Shown: positions 8,201-14,389 of the stretch, piece by piece
How positions within the stretch are numbered: position 1 is the stretch's first letter
Layout of the letters: every line of letters begins with the position of its first letter
Source of the DNA: an uncultured Collinsella sp.
GTDB lineage: Bacteria; Actinomycetota; Coriobacteriia; Coriobacteriales; Coriobacteriaceae
Direction of reading: 5' to 3'
Assembly (NCBI GenBank): GCA_937934355.1
Contig: CALGZY010000203.1
Coordinates: forward strand, 1 to 14,392
Length of the DNA stretch: 14,392 bases
The notes under the pieces: model-generated
The model's input: the letters and a program-made list of their open reading frames with translations, nothing else
What the model was told of the DNA's origin: nothing
Database searches by the model: none
Program-made: the position numbers and the translations under genes

Positions 8201-10011
8201 CCGAGCGCCCAATCCGCGTCGTCGACCAGTGGATGTACCACAGCCGCCTGTACGCCGTCGCCCGTTTTGTGACGATGCGCAACGATCTGGACCTGATCCA
8301 GCTCAACTCCTTCGGCTGCGGTCTCGACGCCCTGACTACCGATCAGGTGCAGGAAATCCTGGAGGCCAGCGGCAAGATCTACACCGTGCTCAAGATCGAC
8401 GAGGTGTCCAACCTGGGCGCCGCGCGCATCCGCATCCGCTCGCTCATGGCAGCGCTCAAGGACCAGGAGGCCGAGCGCCTGGCCGAGGCCACGGCCGCGG
8501 GCGAGGCCTACGAGCAGGGTGACGCCGCGCCGGTGGCGCCCTCCACGGATGCCCCCGCGTTCGCGAGCCGCAAGTACACGTTCGAAGCGCAGCGTGAGAG
8601 CGCATCGACCGCGTGGCCAAAGGTGCCCTTTACCGAGCAGATGCGCGAGGAGGGCTACACCATCCTGTGTCCGCAGATGGCGCCGATCCACTTTGACCTG
8701 GTCAAAGAGGTGTTCCGTGGTGCTGGCTACAACTTGGAGCTGCTGCCCTCGACCGATCACGACGCTGTCGAGGCCGGCCTGCGCTACGTGAACAACGACA
8801 TCTGCTATCCGTCGATCCTGGTGACGGGCCAGATCATGGAGGCCATCGAGAGCGGTCGATACGACCTGTCCAAGACGGCCGTGGTTATCAGCCAGACCGG
8901 CGGCGGCTGCCGTGCCACCAACTACATCGCACTCATCCGCAAGGCCCTGCGCGAGAGCGGCCACCCCGAGATTCCGGTGATCTCGCTTTCGGCCGTGGCG
9001 CTCGGCGAGGACAACCCTGGCTTTAAGATTACGCCGGCGCTGCTCAAGCAGGCGGTCTACGCGGTGCTCTTTGGCGACGTGATGATGCAGATGCTCTATC
9101 GCTGCCGCCCGTACGAGGCAACGCCCGGTGCCGCCAACGCGCTCTACGAGGAGTACATGGCACGGGCCCGCAAGCTGGCGCCCAAGTTCAACCGCCACAA
9201 CTACACCAAGCTGTGCCGCGAGGCCATCCGTGCGTTCGACACCATGCCGCTCGTGGGCGAGGGTACCAAGCCGCGCGTGGGCGTGGTCGGCGAGATCCTG
9301 GTCAAGTTCCATCCCACGGCCAACAACCACGTGGTCGACGTTATCGAGCGCGAGGGCTGCGAGGCCGTAGTACCGGGCCTGCTTGACTTCTTCCTGTACT
9401 CCATGAGCAACGCCGAGCTGCAGAAGGATGAGCTGGGTAGCTCTGCTACAACGCGTGCGGGCATGCAGGCACTCATCAAGCTCGTGGACTGGATGCGTAC
9501 GCCGGTGGAGGAGATGCTCGAAAAGTCCCGCCGCTTTGAGGCGCCCGAGCGCATCGGCACCATGGCCGACAAGGCCCGCACGGTGCTTTCGGTGTGCAAC
9601 AACATGGGCGAGGGCTGGCTGCTCACGGCCGAGATGCTCGACCTGATCGATCATGGCGCACCCAATATCATCTGCACGCAGCCCTTCGCGTGCCTGCCCA
9701 ATCACGTGGTGGGCAAGGCCGTGATCAAGGAGCTGCGCCGTCAGCACCCCGAGAGCAACATCGTCGCGGTGGACTACGACCCCGGTGCGTCCGAGGTCAA
9801 CCAGCTCAACCGCATTAAGCTCATGATCAGCGTGGCCAAGGAAAACATGCGCGCCGGCAAGGGCTTTAAGCTCGAGAAGGTGGCGCCGCTCGCGATGGAC
9901 GAGGTCACTGGCCAGATGCGTGCCCATGACGGCTGCGTGAGCTGCGGGCCGGCCAGCGAGGAGGCCGTGGCATCGGTCGCTGAGCGCCTGGGACGCGGCA
10001 TTAAGAAGTAG
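5230..10011 (+). CDS. 2-hydroxyacyl-CoA dehydratase activase-related fusion protein (two BadF/BadG/HgdC domains + DUF2229 + HgdB-like)
   Basis: A 1593-residue multidomain protein. Residues 1-80 are an Ala-rich, probably flexible or coiled extension. Activase domain 1 starts at GIDVGSTT (88-95), domain 2 at GIDAGSTT (403-410); both are ASKHA ATPase folds. In HgdC the [4Fe-4S]-binding Cys pair is 39 residues apart; here C205/C244 and C525/C564 keep that spacing, so both domains look able to hold a cluster. A Cys cluster (C686, C689, C693, C712) follows, then DUF2229 from about 752 (VGIPRALNMYENYPFW) and an HgdB/dehydratase-like part from about 1160 to 1540. The C-terminus ends with a CVSC motif. 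In characterised systems the activase uses ATP to drive one electron into a dehydratase; this giant combined form is known in anaerobes but, to my knowledge, its substrate is not established. It is cytoplasmic and translated from ATG 5230 behind GAGGAG. Confidence 0.88.
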   Translation: MSKLVEGIKDRMVAAAREAAPAVVDAAQKAATAAAEKVAEAVADAKNAAGETSAASEPAAAPVAVTAAHAPEGAIFNPENARGNLHLGIDVGSTTVKLAVLNDDNQIVYAKYQRHHTDVRACARDLFEGAATVLPTAQMTCAITGSGGLLLSQWLDLEFVQEVIASKRAVETLIPATDVAIELGGEDAKIIYFDNGIEQRMNGTCAGGTGAFIDQMATLLHTDASGLNELAANATTIYPIASRCGVFAKTDVQPLLNEGARPEDVAASIFQAVVTQTISGLACGRPIRGNVAFLGGPLQYLSELRHRFYLTLNLDEEHRIVPQNAHLFVASGAAMAHESNKLSTFPQLIEAIDALGDTQGAEVERLDPLFATDEDFAEFKTRHDQEVVPKGKLDGYTGRVFIGIDAGSTTMKAALVGEDGQLLHTWYGNNNGDILGTAKVIMADFYNHIPAGCTIGHVTTTGYGEALLIEALKADSGEIETVAHLRGAKAFLPGVEFILDIGGQDMKCLRVKDGVIEHIMLNEACSSGCGSFIESFAVSMNMDVRAFADAAIHAKAPVDLGSRCTVFMNSRVKQAQKEGATVGDIAAGLSYSVIKNALFKVIKLRDPKEIGSQVIVQGGTFMSDATLRAFEQLTGVHAVRPDIAGCMGAYGAALLARDRAGADGTSTILSAEDIAHLTVTQKHVRCGRCSNNCQLTVNDFGGGRRFITGNRCEKGAGHKKQKTEAPNLFKKKNDLLFNREVLSPDEAPRGTVGIPRALNMYENYPFWHAFFTRLGFSVQLSDQSSKKTYQAGIESMPSESVCYPAKMSHGHVMNLIDRDVDFIWMPCVRWERKEDPTAGNCYNCPIVMSYPTALALNIDEIREQNIEFLYPFVPYHDKTELKRRLYQVLAVDRVADAEAGRGRVRGPKITRSEVDAAVNAAFEADARFHEDIQTMGEEALKWVEDHGGHGIVLAGRPYHNDPEINHALPELISSFGFAVFTEDSLAHLVKPERPIRVVDQWMYHSRLYAVARFVTMRNDLDLIQLNSFGCGLDALTTDQVQEILEASGKIYTVLKIDEVSNLGAARIRIRSLMAALKDQEAERLAEATAAGEAYEQGDAAPVAPSTDAPAFASRKYTFEAQRESASTAWPKVPFTEQMREEGYTILCPQMAPIHFDLVKEVFRGAGYNLELLPSTDHDAVEAGLRYVNNDICYPSILVTGQIMEAIESGRYDLSKTAVVISQTGGGCRATNYIALIRKALRESGHPEIPVISLSAVALGEDNPGFKITPALLKQAVYAVLFGDVMMQMLYRCRPYEATPGAANALYEEYMARARKLAPKFNRHNYTKLCREAIRAFDTMPLVGEGTKPRVGVVGEILVKFHPTANNHVVDVIEREGCEAVVPGLLDFFLYSMSNAELQKDELGSSATTRAGMQALIKLVDWMRTPVEEMLEKSRRFEAPERIGTMADKARTVLSVCNNMGEGWLLTAEMLDLIDHGAPNIICTQPFACLPNHVVGKAVIKELRRQHPESNIVAVDYDPGASEVNQLNRIKLMISVAKENMRAGKGFKLEKVAPLAMDEVTGQMRAHDGCVSCGPASEEAVASVAERLGRGIKK

Positions 10012-10040
10012 CTGGCCTGCTATGGGCTGGATATGAGACA

Positions 10041-10076
10041 AACGGGTGGTGGCCGTACCGGCTACCACCCGTTTTT
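10041..10076 (+). terminator. Rho-independent terminator of the tetR-activase operon
   Basis: AACGGGTGGT (10041-10050) pairs perfectly with ACCACCCGTT (10064-10073). The stem can extend inward by three or four pairs, and a T-run reaches 10076. It lies 30 bases after the activase stop and isolates this operon from the dehydrogenase gene. Confidence 0.9.
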
Positions 10077-10304
10077 GCTTGGACATATGTTGCGTAAACG
10101 CCCCGACTATCACCCTTTGCGAACTCAGATTTCGGAAGTATGCGGCAAAATCTGAATAGACCGAGCACACCGAATATGTCCAAGCCCTGTACCTGCGGTT
10201 TTATTGGCGGAAAATCGGGGGGGGGGTGCTCAAGGGTTCCGGAATTTGCCGCATACTTCCGCAAACGACGTCTCGGTGGCACAAAAAATCGCCCTCGGAA
10301 CCCT
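10077..10304. repeat. Nest of inverted repeats, MITE-like, with a G10 tract
   Basis: This 420-base gap holds several perfect inverted repeats: GCTTGGACATAT (10077-10088) / ATATGTCCAAGC (10174-10185); TCAGATTT (10125-10132) / AAATCTGA (10148-10155); CGGAAGTATGCGGCAAA (10133-10149) / TTTGCCGCATACTTCCG (10245-10261); GAGCAC (10163-10168) / GTGCTC (10226-10231); AGGGTTCCG (10233-10241) / CGGAACCCT (10296-10304). Some are mutually exclusive, so alternative folds are possible. A run of 10 G occupies 10217-10226. No convincing gene is present. Confidence 0.75.
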
Positions 10305-10377
10305 GAGATAATGAACAGATGTAGCCGTTCGCCGCAAATTACCGTCCGTTTATAGAACCCACCCCCAGTGTGCAGCC

Positions 10378-10421
10378 CTCTTACGGTTGAATAAATACAC
10401 ATCTATGGAATTACGTAAGAG
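10378..10421. promoter_or_regulatory. Inverted repeat around the likely promoter/leader of the dehydrogenase gene
   Basis: CTCTTACG (10378-10385) and CGTAAGAG (10414-10421) are perfect complements 28 bases apart. Between and across them lies a possible promoter, TTACGG (10381-10386) - 17 - TATGGA (10404-10409). The right arm overlaps the start of the Shine-Dalgarno region (AGAGAGGA, 10418-10425). It may be an operator or a leader hairpin. Confidence 0.4.
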
Positions 10422-10433
10422 AGGACTGTTTCT

Positions 10434-11393
10434 ATGAGCTACAAGACCGTTTGCGTTGCCGGCGGCGGCGTGCTGGGAAGCCAGATTGCCTTTCAGGCTG
10501 CCTACTGCGGCTTCGATGTAACGATTTGGCTGCGCAGCGAGGGCAGCATCGGTCGCACCCAGCCCAAGATCGATCATGTGCGCGAGGAGTACATCGCGGC
10601 AATCGAGGGTATGGCGGACGGCACGGGCGAGTGGTGCTCCGGTATCGCCGATAGCGGCAAGCCCTTCGACAAAGAGGCGGCACTCGCCGCCGTTGAGCGT
10701 GCCTACTCCACACTCAAGCTGGAGCTCGATCTTGCCAAGGCAGTGGCCGACGCCGACTTGGTCATCGAGTCTATGGCCGAGGACACCCAGGCAAAAATCG
10801 ATTTTTACAAGAAGCTCGCCCCGGTCCTTCCGCAAAAGACCGTCGTCGTGACCAACTCCTCCACGTTACTGCCGAGTACCTTTGCCAAGTACACTGGTCG
10901 CCCCGAGAAGTACCTGTCGCTGCACTTTGCCAACTCTATCTGGAAGAACAACATGACCGAGGTCATGGCACAGGACCAGACCGACAAGCGCTACTTCGAT
11001 GAACTCGTCGACTTTGCCAACGACATCCGTATGCTGGCGTTGCCCGTCAACAAGGAAAAGAACGGTTATCTGCTCAACTCCATGTTGGTACCGTGGCTGC
11101 TTTCGGGCCTTGATCTGTACGTCTCGGGCGTGAGCGATCCCAAGAGCATCGACCTCGCGTGGACGCGTGGCACCGGCGCTCCCAAGGGCCCGTTCCGCGT
11201 ATTCGACACGGTGGGTATCCAGACGGCCTACAACATCGTCATGCAGTATCAGAAGGTGCCGGGCCTGGTGAGCCCGCTGCTCAAGAAGATGATGATGCCC
11301 TACAACTTTAAGGCCATGGCCTCCGTTCTCAAGAAAATGCTCGACGAAGGCAAGCTGGGCGAAAGCTCGGGCGAGGGCTTCTTCAAGTACTAA
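10434..11393 (+). CDS. 3-hydroxyacyl-CoA dehydrogenase family protein
   Basis: A cytoplasmic NAD(P)-dependent enzyme of 319 residues interconverting 3-hydroxyacyl-CoA and 3-oxoacyl-CoA. The N-terminal Rossmann domain opens with VAGGGVLGSQIA: G10-x-G12-x-x-G15. By alignment to the mitochondrial enzyme (S137, H158, E170, N208) the matching residues are S143, H164, E176 and about N215, so the catalytic His-Glu pair and its spacing are kept. The usual HFFNP is altered to HFANS. The C-terminal 3HCDH helical domain (about 185-319) ends with GEGFFKY, the family's normal terminus. Length fits the short Hbd/PaaH type. It may serve butyrate-like or amino-acid fermentation; the neighbouring 2-hydroxyacyl-CoA activase is suggestive but sits behind a terminator. 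RBS AGAGAGGA supports ATG 10434. The HFANS variant and long insert at 60-90 leave substrate open. Confidence 0.85.
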   Translation: MSYKTVCVAGGGVLGSQIAFQAAYCGFDVTIWLRSEGSIGRTQPKIDHVREEYIAAIEGMADGTGEWCSGIADSGKPFDKEAALAAVERAYSTLKLELDLAKAVADADLVIESMAEDTQAKIDFYKKLAPVLPQKTVVVTNSSTLLPSTFAKYTGRPEKYLSLHFANSIWKNNMTEVMAQDQTDKRYFDELVDFANDIRMLALPVNKEKNGYLLNSMLVPWLLSGLDLYVSGVSDPKSIDLAWTRGTGAPKGPFRVFDTVGIQTAYNIVMQYQKVPGLVSPLLKKMMMPYNFKAMASVLKKMLDEGKLGESSGEGFFKY

Positions 11394-11397
11394 GAAC

Positions 11398-11431
11398 GAT
11401 CCCTCGGGGTCGGAGGAAAACGGATCATTTT
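11398..11431 (+). terminator. Weak hairpin after the dehydrogenase gene
   Basis: GATCC (11398-11402) can pair with GGATC (11422-11426), with an inner CTC/GAG pairing, and is followed by ATTTT. Five pairs plus an interrupted stem make a poor terminator. Confidence 0.3.
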
Positions 11432-11474
11432 CGGCCGCCAGCAGTGAGAAGATGGACCCAGAAATAGAAAGGAG

Positions 11475-11951
11475 TGGCAATGGGCTGGCTCGGGCTTTGA
11501 AGACAAGTTATTGCAGGCCCAGGGCGATTTCTCGCTCAATGCAGGCCAGCACAGCGTGACGTATCTGCCGAGTTCTGACACGGCAGCGACTGGTCGCTAC
11601 CAGGTGCTGCTATACGACAACAACTTTGGTGCGACCGAGCGCTATCCCAAGTTCGACTGGGGCCAGCTGGGCGCCGCGGTGGTGACCGACTACAGCAAGG
11701 GAACGCATTCGTTTGGGCGCATCTTTACGGTGGACGAGACCGTGCGCACCTACGAGCTTGTGGACCAGATCGCCGTGCCGTTCTCGGGCTATGCGAGCAG
11801 TGCGCAGCGCGTCGGCGATTCGAATAGCATGCTCGTGGCATCGGGCATGGCCAAGACTTTTGCCGAGTACGATCGCTATGGACTGCCCATCGCCACCTAC
11901 GAGATGGAAGCCGAGAAGTACATCTACCGCGTGTACAAGTACGAGCTGTAG
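11475..11951 (+). pseudogene. Arylsulfotransferase (AssT-like, PF05935) C-terminal remnant
   Basis: About 158 codons in one frame, open from 11448 and ending at TAG 11951. The peptide (GSGFEDKLLQAQGDF, AGQHSVTYLPSSD, RYQVLLYDNNFG, EKYIYRVYKYEL) reads like the C-terminal third of aryl-sulfate sulfotransferases, which move sulfate between phenols and are about 600 residues long. The N-terminal and central propeller blades, and the export signal, are absent; resemblance starts near 11480. ATG 11480 has a good RBS (AAAGGAG) but is in the wrong frame and stops after six codons. The only in-frame start is TTG 11511 without an RBS. I read it as a decayed fragment left by a deletion, perhaps fused to the leader of another gene. 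A short expressed protein is the unlikely alternative. Confidence 0.65.
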
Positions 11952-12033
11952 GGCCGCGCTTAGGTTTGACCAATGGAGTATGAAAACACGCCGTTCGCCG
12001 ATGCCCCCTCCGCGAGTGGCAGCCATATGGTTT

Positions 12034-12093
12034 GATGTCAGAAACATATAGTTGTCGTCAGCCTGCTGGCGACGTTCCCCCTGACATCGGAGG
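12034..12093 (+). promoter_or_regulatory. Structured leader with nested inverted repeats
   Basis: GATGTCAG (12034-12041) pairs perfectly with CTGACATC (12081-12088). Inside, GTCGTCAG (12054-12061) pairs with CTGGCGAC (12066-12073), with one G-T pair, around the loop CCTG. The outer right arm abuts GGAGG (12089-12093), the RBS of a 12-codon leader ORF. This looks like a folded 5' leader, and base pairing at its foot could influence ribosome access. Confidence 0.5.
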
Positions 12094-12101
12094 TTCCAGG
12101 T

Positions 12102-12140
12102 ATGTTTCACGCGCCGTTAAACAACTATCGGTTGGGCTAA
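12102..12140 (+). CDS. Twelve-codon leader ORF, probably translationally coupled to the next gene
   Basis: ATG 12102 to TAA 12138-12140 encodes MFHAPLNNYRLG. GGAGG at 12089-12093 lies 8 bases before the ATG, a better RBS than any in front of the next gene, whose ATG begins two bases after this stop. That layout suggests ribosomes reinitiate on the downstream gene. It could be chance, because the ORF is very short. Confidence 0.4.
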   Translation: MFHAPLNNYRLG

Positions 12141-12141
12141 C

Positions 12142-12591
12142 ATGGGTCGCCGTGCTATTTCGATAACCCTTGCAGTGGTCTGCCTAGCTGTGCTCCTGGG
12201 CGCTACAGGGCTGTTTGCTATAAGCCGAGAAACGTCCTATATGCAGGAATGCGCTTCGGAAGGTTTTGCCATTGATGGTTTCTATCGGGATGACAAAACG
12301 AGTCGGGAAAGCCTGGCTTTTCATGAGGAGGACAACTGTCGATGGCAGCTGGTCGACAAAGACGGAATCTGCACAAACGGGCAGTTTAAGCGTACGGACG
12401 ATCCCAATATCCTGGTATTAAAGAAGGAAAACGGCGAAGAATTCGGCACGGTTCACGTTGCGTATATATCGCGCCGACGCAATCAGGGGCAGATTTACCT
12501 AATTAGAAATACTAAGGTGACCCGATTTTATCTTGTGAGCACCGATCCGGCGTTTACGGTGGAGTCTGGCGATGTCGCTGCGGACGTCTGA
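12142..12591 (+). CDS. Small membrane-anchored or secreted protein of unknown function
   Basis: A 149-residue protein. Residues 7-27 (SITLAVVCLAVLLGATGLFAI) form one hydrophobic segment after an MGRR start: an uncleaved anchor or signal peptide, with the remaining 120 residues outside the cell. There is no lipobox. The exported part is charged and beta-rich in appearance (GFYRDD, CRWQLVDKDG, GQFKRTDDPNILVLKKENG), reminiscent of small lipocalin-like or DUF-type secreted domains, but I do not recognise a family. Three Cys (37, 65 and 76) lie outside the membrane. Codon use is less GC-biased than in the activase gene. The start ATG 12142 lacks its own good RBS and follows the stop of a 12-codon leader ORF by one base. 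Nothing nearby identifies its role. Confidence 0.7.
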   Translation: MGRRAISITLAVVCLAVLLGATGLFAISRETSYMQECASEGFAIDGFYRDDKTSRESLAFHEEDNCRWQLVDKDGICTNGQFKRTDDPNILVLKKENGEEFGTVHVAYISRRRNQGQIYLIRNTKVTRFYLVSTDPAFTVESGDVAADV

Positions 12592-12613
12592 TTCACGGCA
12601 ATAAAACAGCGAA

Positions 12614-12648
12614 CGGGGCGCGGGTGTGAACTGCACCCCGCTATTTGC
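12614..12648. terminator. Possible bidirectional terminator between convergent genes
   Basis: GCGGGTG (12620-12626) can pair with CACCCCGC (12634-12641) with one bulged C, followed by TATTTG. It sits between the plus-strand unknown gene and the minus-strand DUF389 gene, where a shared terminator is expected. The T-run is poor. Confidence 0.35.
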
Positions 12649-12717
12649 TCGTGTCCGTATCGCATCTGCGCCTCGTCGTAACTTGCGTCCGTGCAGGCAT
12701 TCATCCCCCCGCCGGCA

Positions 12718-13857
12718 TCACTTCACATCGAACTCAACGCGATCGAGCTCGGGCACATTGAGGTCGATGAGTTTGCGGGCGACACGGCGGTCGTGCGCCC
12801 CAAGCGCCTCGCCTGTCGTCACATGGGCGACAATCTCGCGCTCGACGATGCCTTCTTCGTCCCCTTCGGTGGCCGAGGTCTCGACGGCGACGGTGTAATC
12901 CTTAAAGCCCGGCAGCACCGCCGCAAGCTCGCGCGTGGTTTCGGTGACGCCGTAGCCGTCCTGCACGCCGGCCTGCGCCGAGCCAATAGACCCCGCTGTC
13001 ATAACGATGCAGGGGATGGCAAAGACTACCGTGCCCACAATGATGCGGCGGCGCACCTTGCGTGACAGCTCGTCGACCTCGGCATCTTCTTCGGCGGTCA
13101 CAATGCCGTCGCCGTTGAGGTCGCGCTTGAGCGGCACGCGCAAAAGAAGCAGCACGGCTTCGGCAGCCAGTGCGATAAAGACTACGTTGATGCCAAACTC
13201 GTAAAGCGCCGAGAGAAACAGTGACCCGCTTGCGATGGCGATGCCGTAGCCCGCCGCGCACAGGGGCGGCATGAGCGCGGTCGCCACGGCTACGCCGGCA
13301 ATGAGCGTCGAAGGCTCCTGATCGCGCGAGTTGCCCAGCCCGCCCGCAAAGCCGCCCGCGAGTGCGACGGCAAGGTCCCATATGGTGGGTGTCGAGTTGT
13401 CGATGATGGCGGCCGTGGTGGTGCCAAGGGGAGAGAGCTTAAAGTACAGCGTGGACGTGACCAGGCAAAAGACCATCTGCAGTGCGAGGCTGGCAATGGC
13501 CTCGACGGTGATCTCGCGGTCGAGCGTTGCAATACCGTATGCCATGGCAAGGACCGAGCCCATAAGCGGGCAGATGAGCATGGCGCCCACGATGGCAATG
13601 TCCGAATCGATATCGAGGCCGATGCTTGCGATGAGCATGGCAATAATCAGGATGCATAGGTGGGAGCCAGTCAGACGCGCCCCGTTTACAAAACGCTTGC
13701 GGATCACGTGATAGGGCGCGCGTCCTTCGCGAATGTTGAACGCGCGCTTTAAAAAGCGACCAGCCTGCTCGGCAGCCTCGCTATGGGCAGGGCGGATGCC
13801 GTGGCGCCGGTGATGGCGTTCGCGTAGTCGCTTGATCTGTTGTTTGTCGAGTTCCAT
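12718..13857 (-). CDS. DUF389 / TIGR00341-type membrane protein with an EF-hand loop
   Basis: A 379-residue minus-strand protein. The basic N-terminus (1-60, RRHHRR-type) is cytoplasmic; hydrophobic segments begin at about residue 66 and include the conserved DUF389 stretches SDIAIVGAMLICPLMGSVLA (85-104) and STLIAGVAVATALMPPLCAAGYGIA (183-207 region). The family's role is unknown; a transporter-like membrane function is assumed. Between membrane segments lies DLNGDGIVTAEE (246-257), an exact 12-residue EF-hand loop (D1, N3, D5, I8-region, E12), unusual for this family. A further membrane helix (270-292) and a soluble C-terminal domain follow. I start at ATG 13857 (MELDKQQIK) because GAGGTGG precedes it and the upstream 42 codons read through a promoter-like region and lack family character. 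The gene is monocistronic. Confidence 0.85.
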   Translation of the reverse strand: MELDKQQIKRLRERHHRRHGIRPAHSEAAEQAGRFLKRAFNIREGRAPYHVIRKRFVNGARLTGSHLCILIIAMLIASIGLDIDSDIAIVGAMLICPLMGSVLAMAYGIATLDREITVEAIASLALQMVFCLVTSTLYFKLSPLGTTTAAIIDNSTPTIWDLAVALAGGFAGGLGNSRDQEPSTLIAGVAVATALMPPLCAAGYGIAIASGSLFLSALYEFGINVVFIALAAEAVLLLLRVPLKRDLNGDGIVTAEEDAEVDELSRKVRRRIIVGTVVFAIPCIVMTAGSIGSAQAGVQDGYGVTETTRELAAVLPGFKDYTVAVETSATEGDEEGIVEREIVAHVTTGEALGAHDRRVARKLIDLNVPELDRVEFDVK

Positions 13858-13903
13858 GTCCACCTCGTTCCAGCGCGGTCCGCGCAACGCGCCCGTTGTC
13901 CTA

Positions 13904-13932
13904 ACTCTACACCGTGGCGGGCGGGGTGTCTG
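13904..13932 (-). promoter_or_regulatory. Promoter of the DUF389 gene
   Basis: On the minus strand CAGACA (13932-13927) and TAGAGT (13909-13904) are 17 bases apart (4/6 and 4/6 to consensus). Predicted RNA start is about 40 bases before ATG 13857, which supports that start rather than one at 13983. Confidence 0.5.
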
Positions 13933-14088
13933 TTGGATGCGGAATCCGATAGGGCGGATGACGCGGGAGCAAATGCAAATCACAGGCTCAATTCCATCCC
14001 GCGAGAATATGATGCACCAGCTCCTTCAAATGTGACGAAACTGTGAAGTACGAGAGCGTGAATTTCAAAAAATACGCTGGTCGCCAAT

Positions 14089-14138
14089 GTTGCGCAACAG
14101 AATTCAAAAATCGACAGCTACCGTTTGATACGTATGGA
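14089..14138 (+). promoter_or_regulatory. Upstream region of the surface-protein gene
   Basis: A perfect 10-bp palindrome GTTGCGCAAC lies at 14089-14098. A possible promoter is TCGACA (14111-14116) - 16 - TATGGA (14133-14138), about 25 bases before the RBS GGGAG (14154-14158). Imperfect direct repeats of GAATTTCAAAAAA type sit at about 14060 and 14100. Region 13933-14088 holds nothing else I can identify. Confidence 0.35.
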
Positions 14139-14164
14139 TACATCCGTGTCAAAGGGAGAAAGCC

Positions 14165-14389
14165 ATGGCAAACTACAGTCCACAACACTTTGAGCCTCGG
14201 GCCAAGACTGTCAACGTCAAGGGCGTTGCTAACCGCGCCGTCGCAACCGTTTTGACGGCGGGCCTCATCGCTCAGCCGCTCATGTCGCCGCTGGCGGCAA
14301 TCGCCGCACCGTCAACCGATAACGGCGATTCTGTTCAGGGGGGTGTTCCTATAGTTTTGTCAACTGGGAAATGCTGCCCGCGCGACTGA
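14165..14389 (+). CDS. N-terminus of a secreted surface protein, frame broken at a G6 tract (3' partial)
   Basis: ATG 14165 follows a good RBS (AAAGGGAG). Residues 1-48 form a long signal peptide: a polar/basic start, then NRAVATVLTAGLIAQPLMSP and a cleavage region AAIAAPS. Leaders like this precede large sortase-anchored or fimbrial proteins in Collinsella-type bacteria. As written the frame ends at TGA 14387-14389 after 74 codons with an odd tail (GKCCPRD). Directly before that tail is a run of six G (14338-14343). If the run were one base longer or two shorter, the frame would continue to the window edge with SYSFVNWEMLPARLN, a far more protein-like sequence. So this is either a phase-variable gene in its OFF state, a pseudogene, or a sequencing error. 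The rest of the gene is outside the window. Confidence 0.7.
   Translation: MANYSPQHFEPRAKTVNVKGVANRAVATVLTAGLIAQPLMSPLAAIAAPSTDNGDSVQGGVPIVLSTGKCCPRD

Noticed and set aside
7237..10170. Minus-strand open frame of 977 codons
   Set aside because: Same cause as the other shadow; its composition (many His, Arg, Ala, Val) reflects complemented codons, while the plus strand carries clear domains throughout.
10077..10304. Known riboswitch class in the leader of the dehydrogenase gene
   Set aside because: I could not match the conserved core of any riboswitch I know, and the repeats end about 130 bases before the gene.
10140..10355. Plus-strand 71-codon frame in the same intergenic region
   Set aside because: It lies almost wholly within the repeat nest, has no RBS, and its frame depends on the length of the G10 tract.
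10001..10402. Minus-strand 133-codon frame across the intergenic repeats
   Set aside because: It runs through a terminator and several inverted repeats and the G10 tract; no RBS-supported start and no family resemblance.
12691..13065. Plus-strand 124-codon frame opposite the DUF389 gene
   Set aside because: Antisense shadow of a well-supported membrane protein; no RBS.
13858..13983. Upstream start giving a 421-residue DUF389 protein
   Set aside because: The extra 42 residues run through the candidate promoter and have no family character; ATG 13857 has its own RBS.
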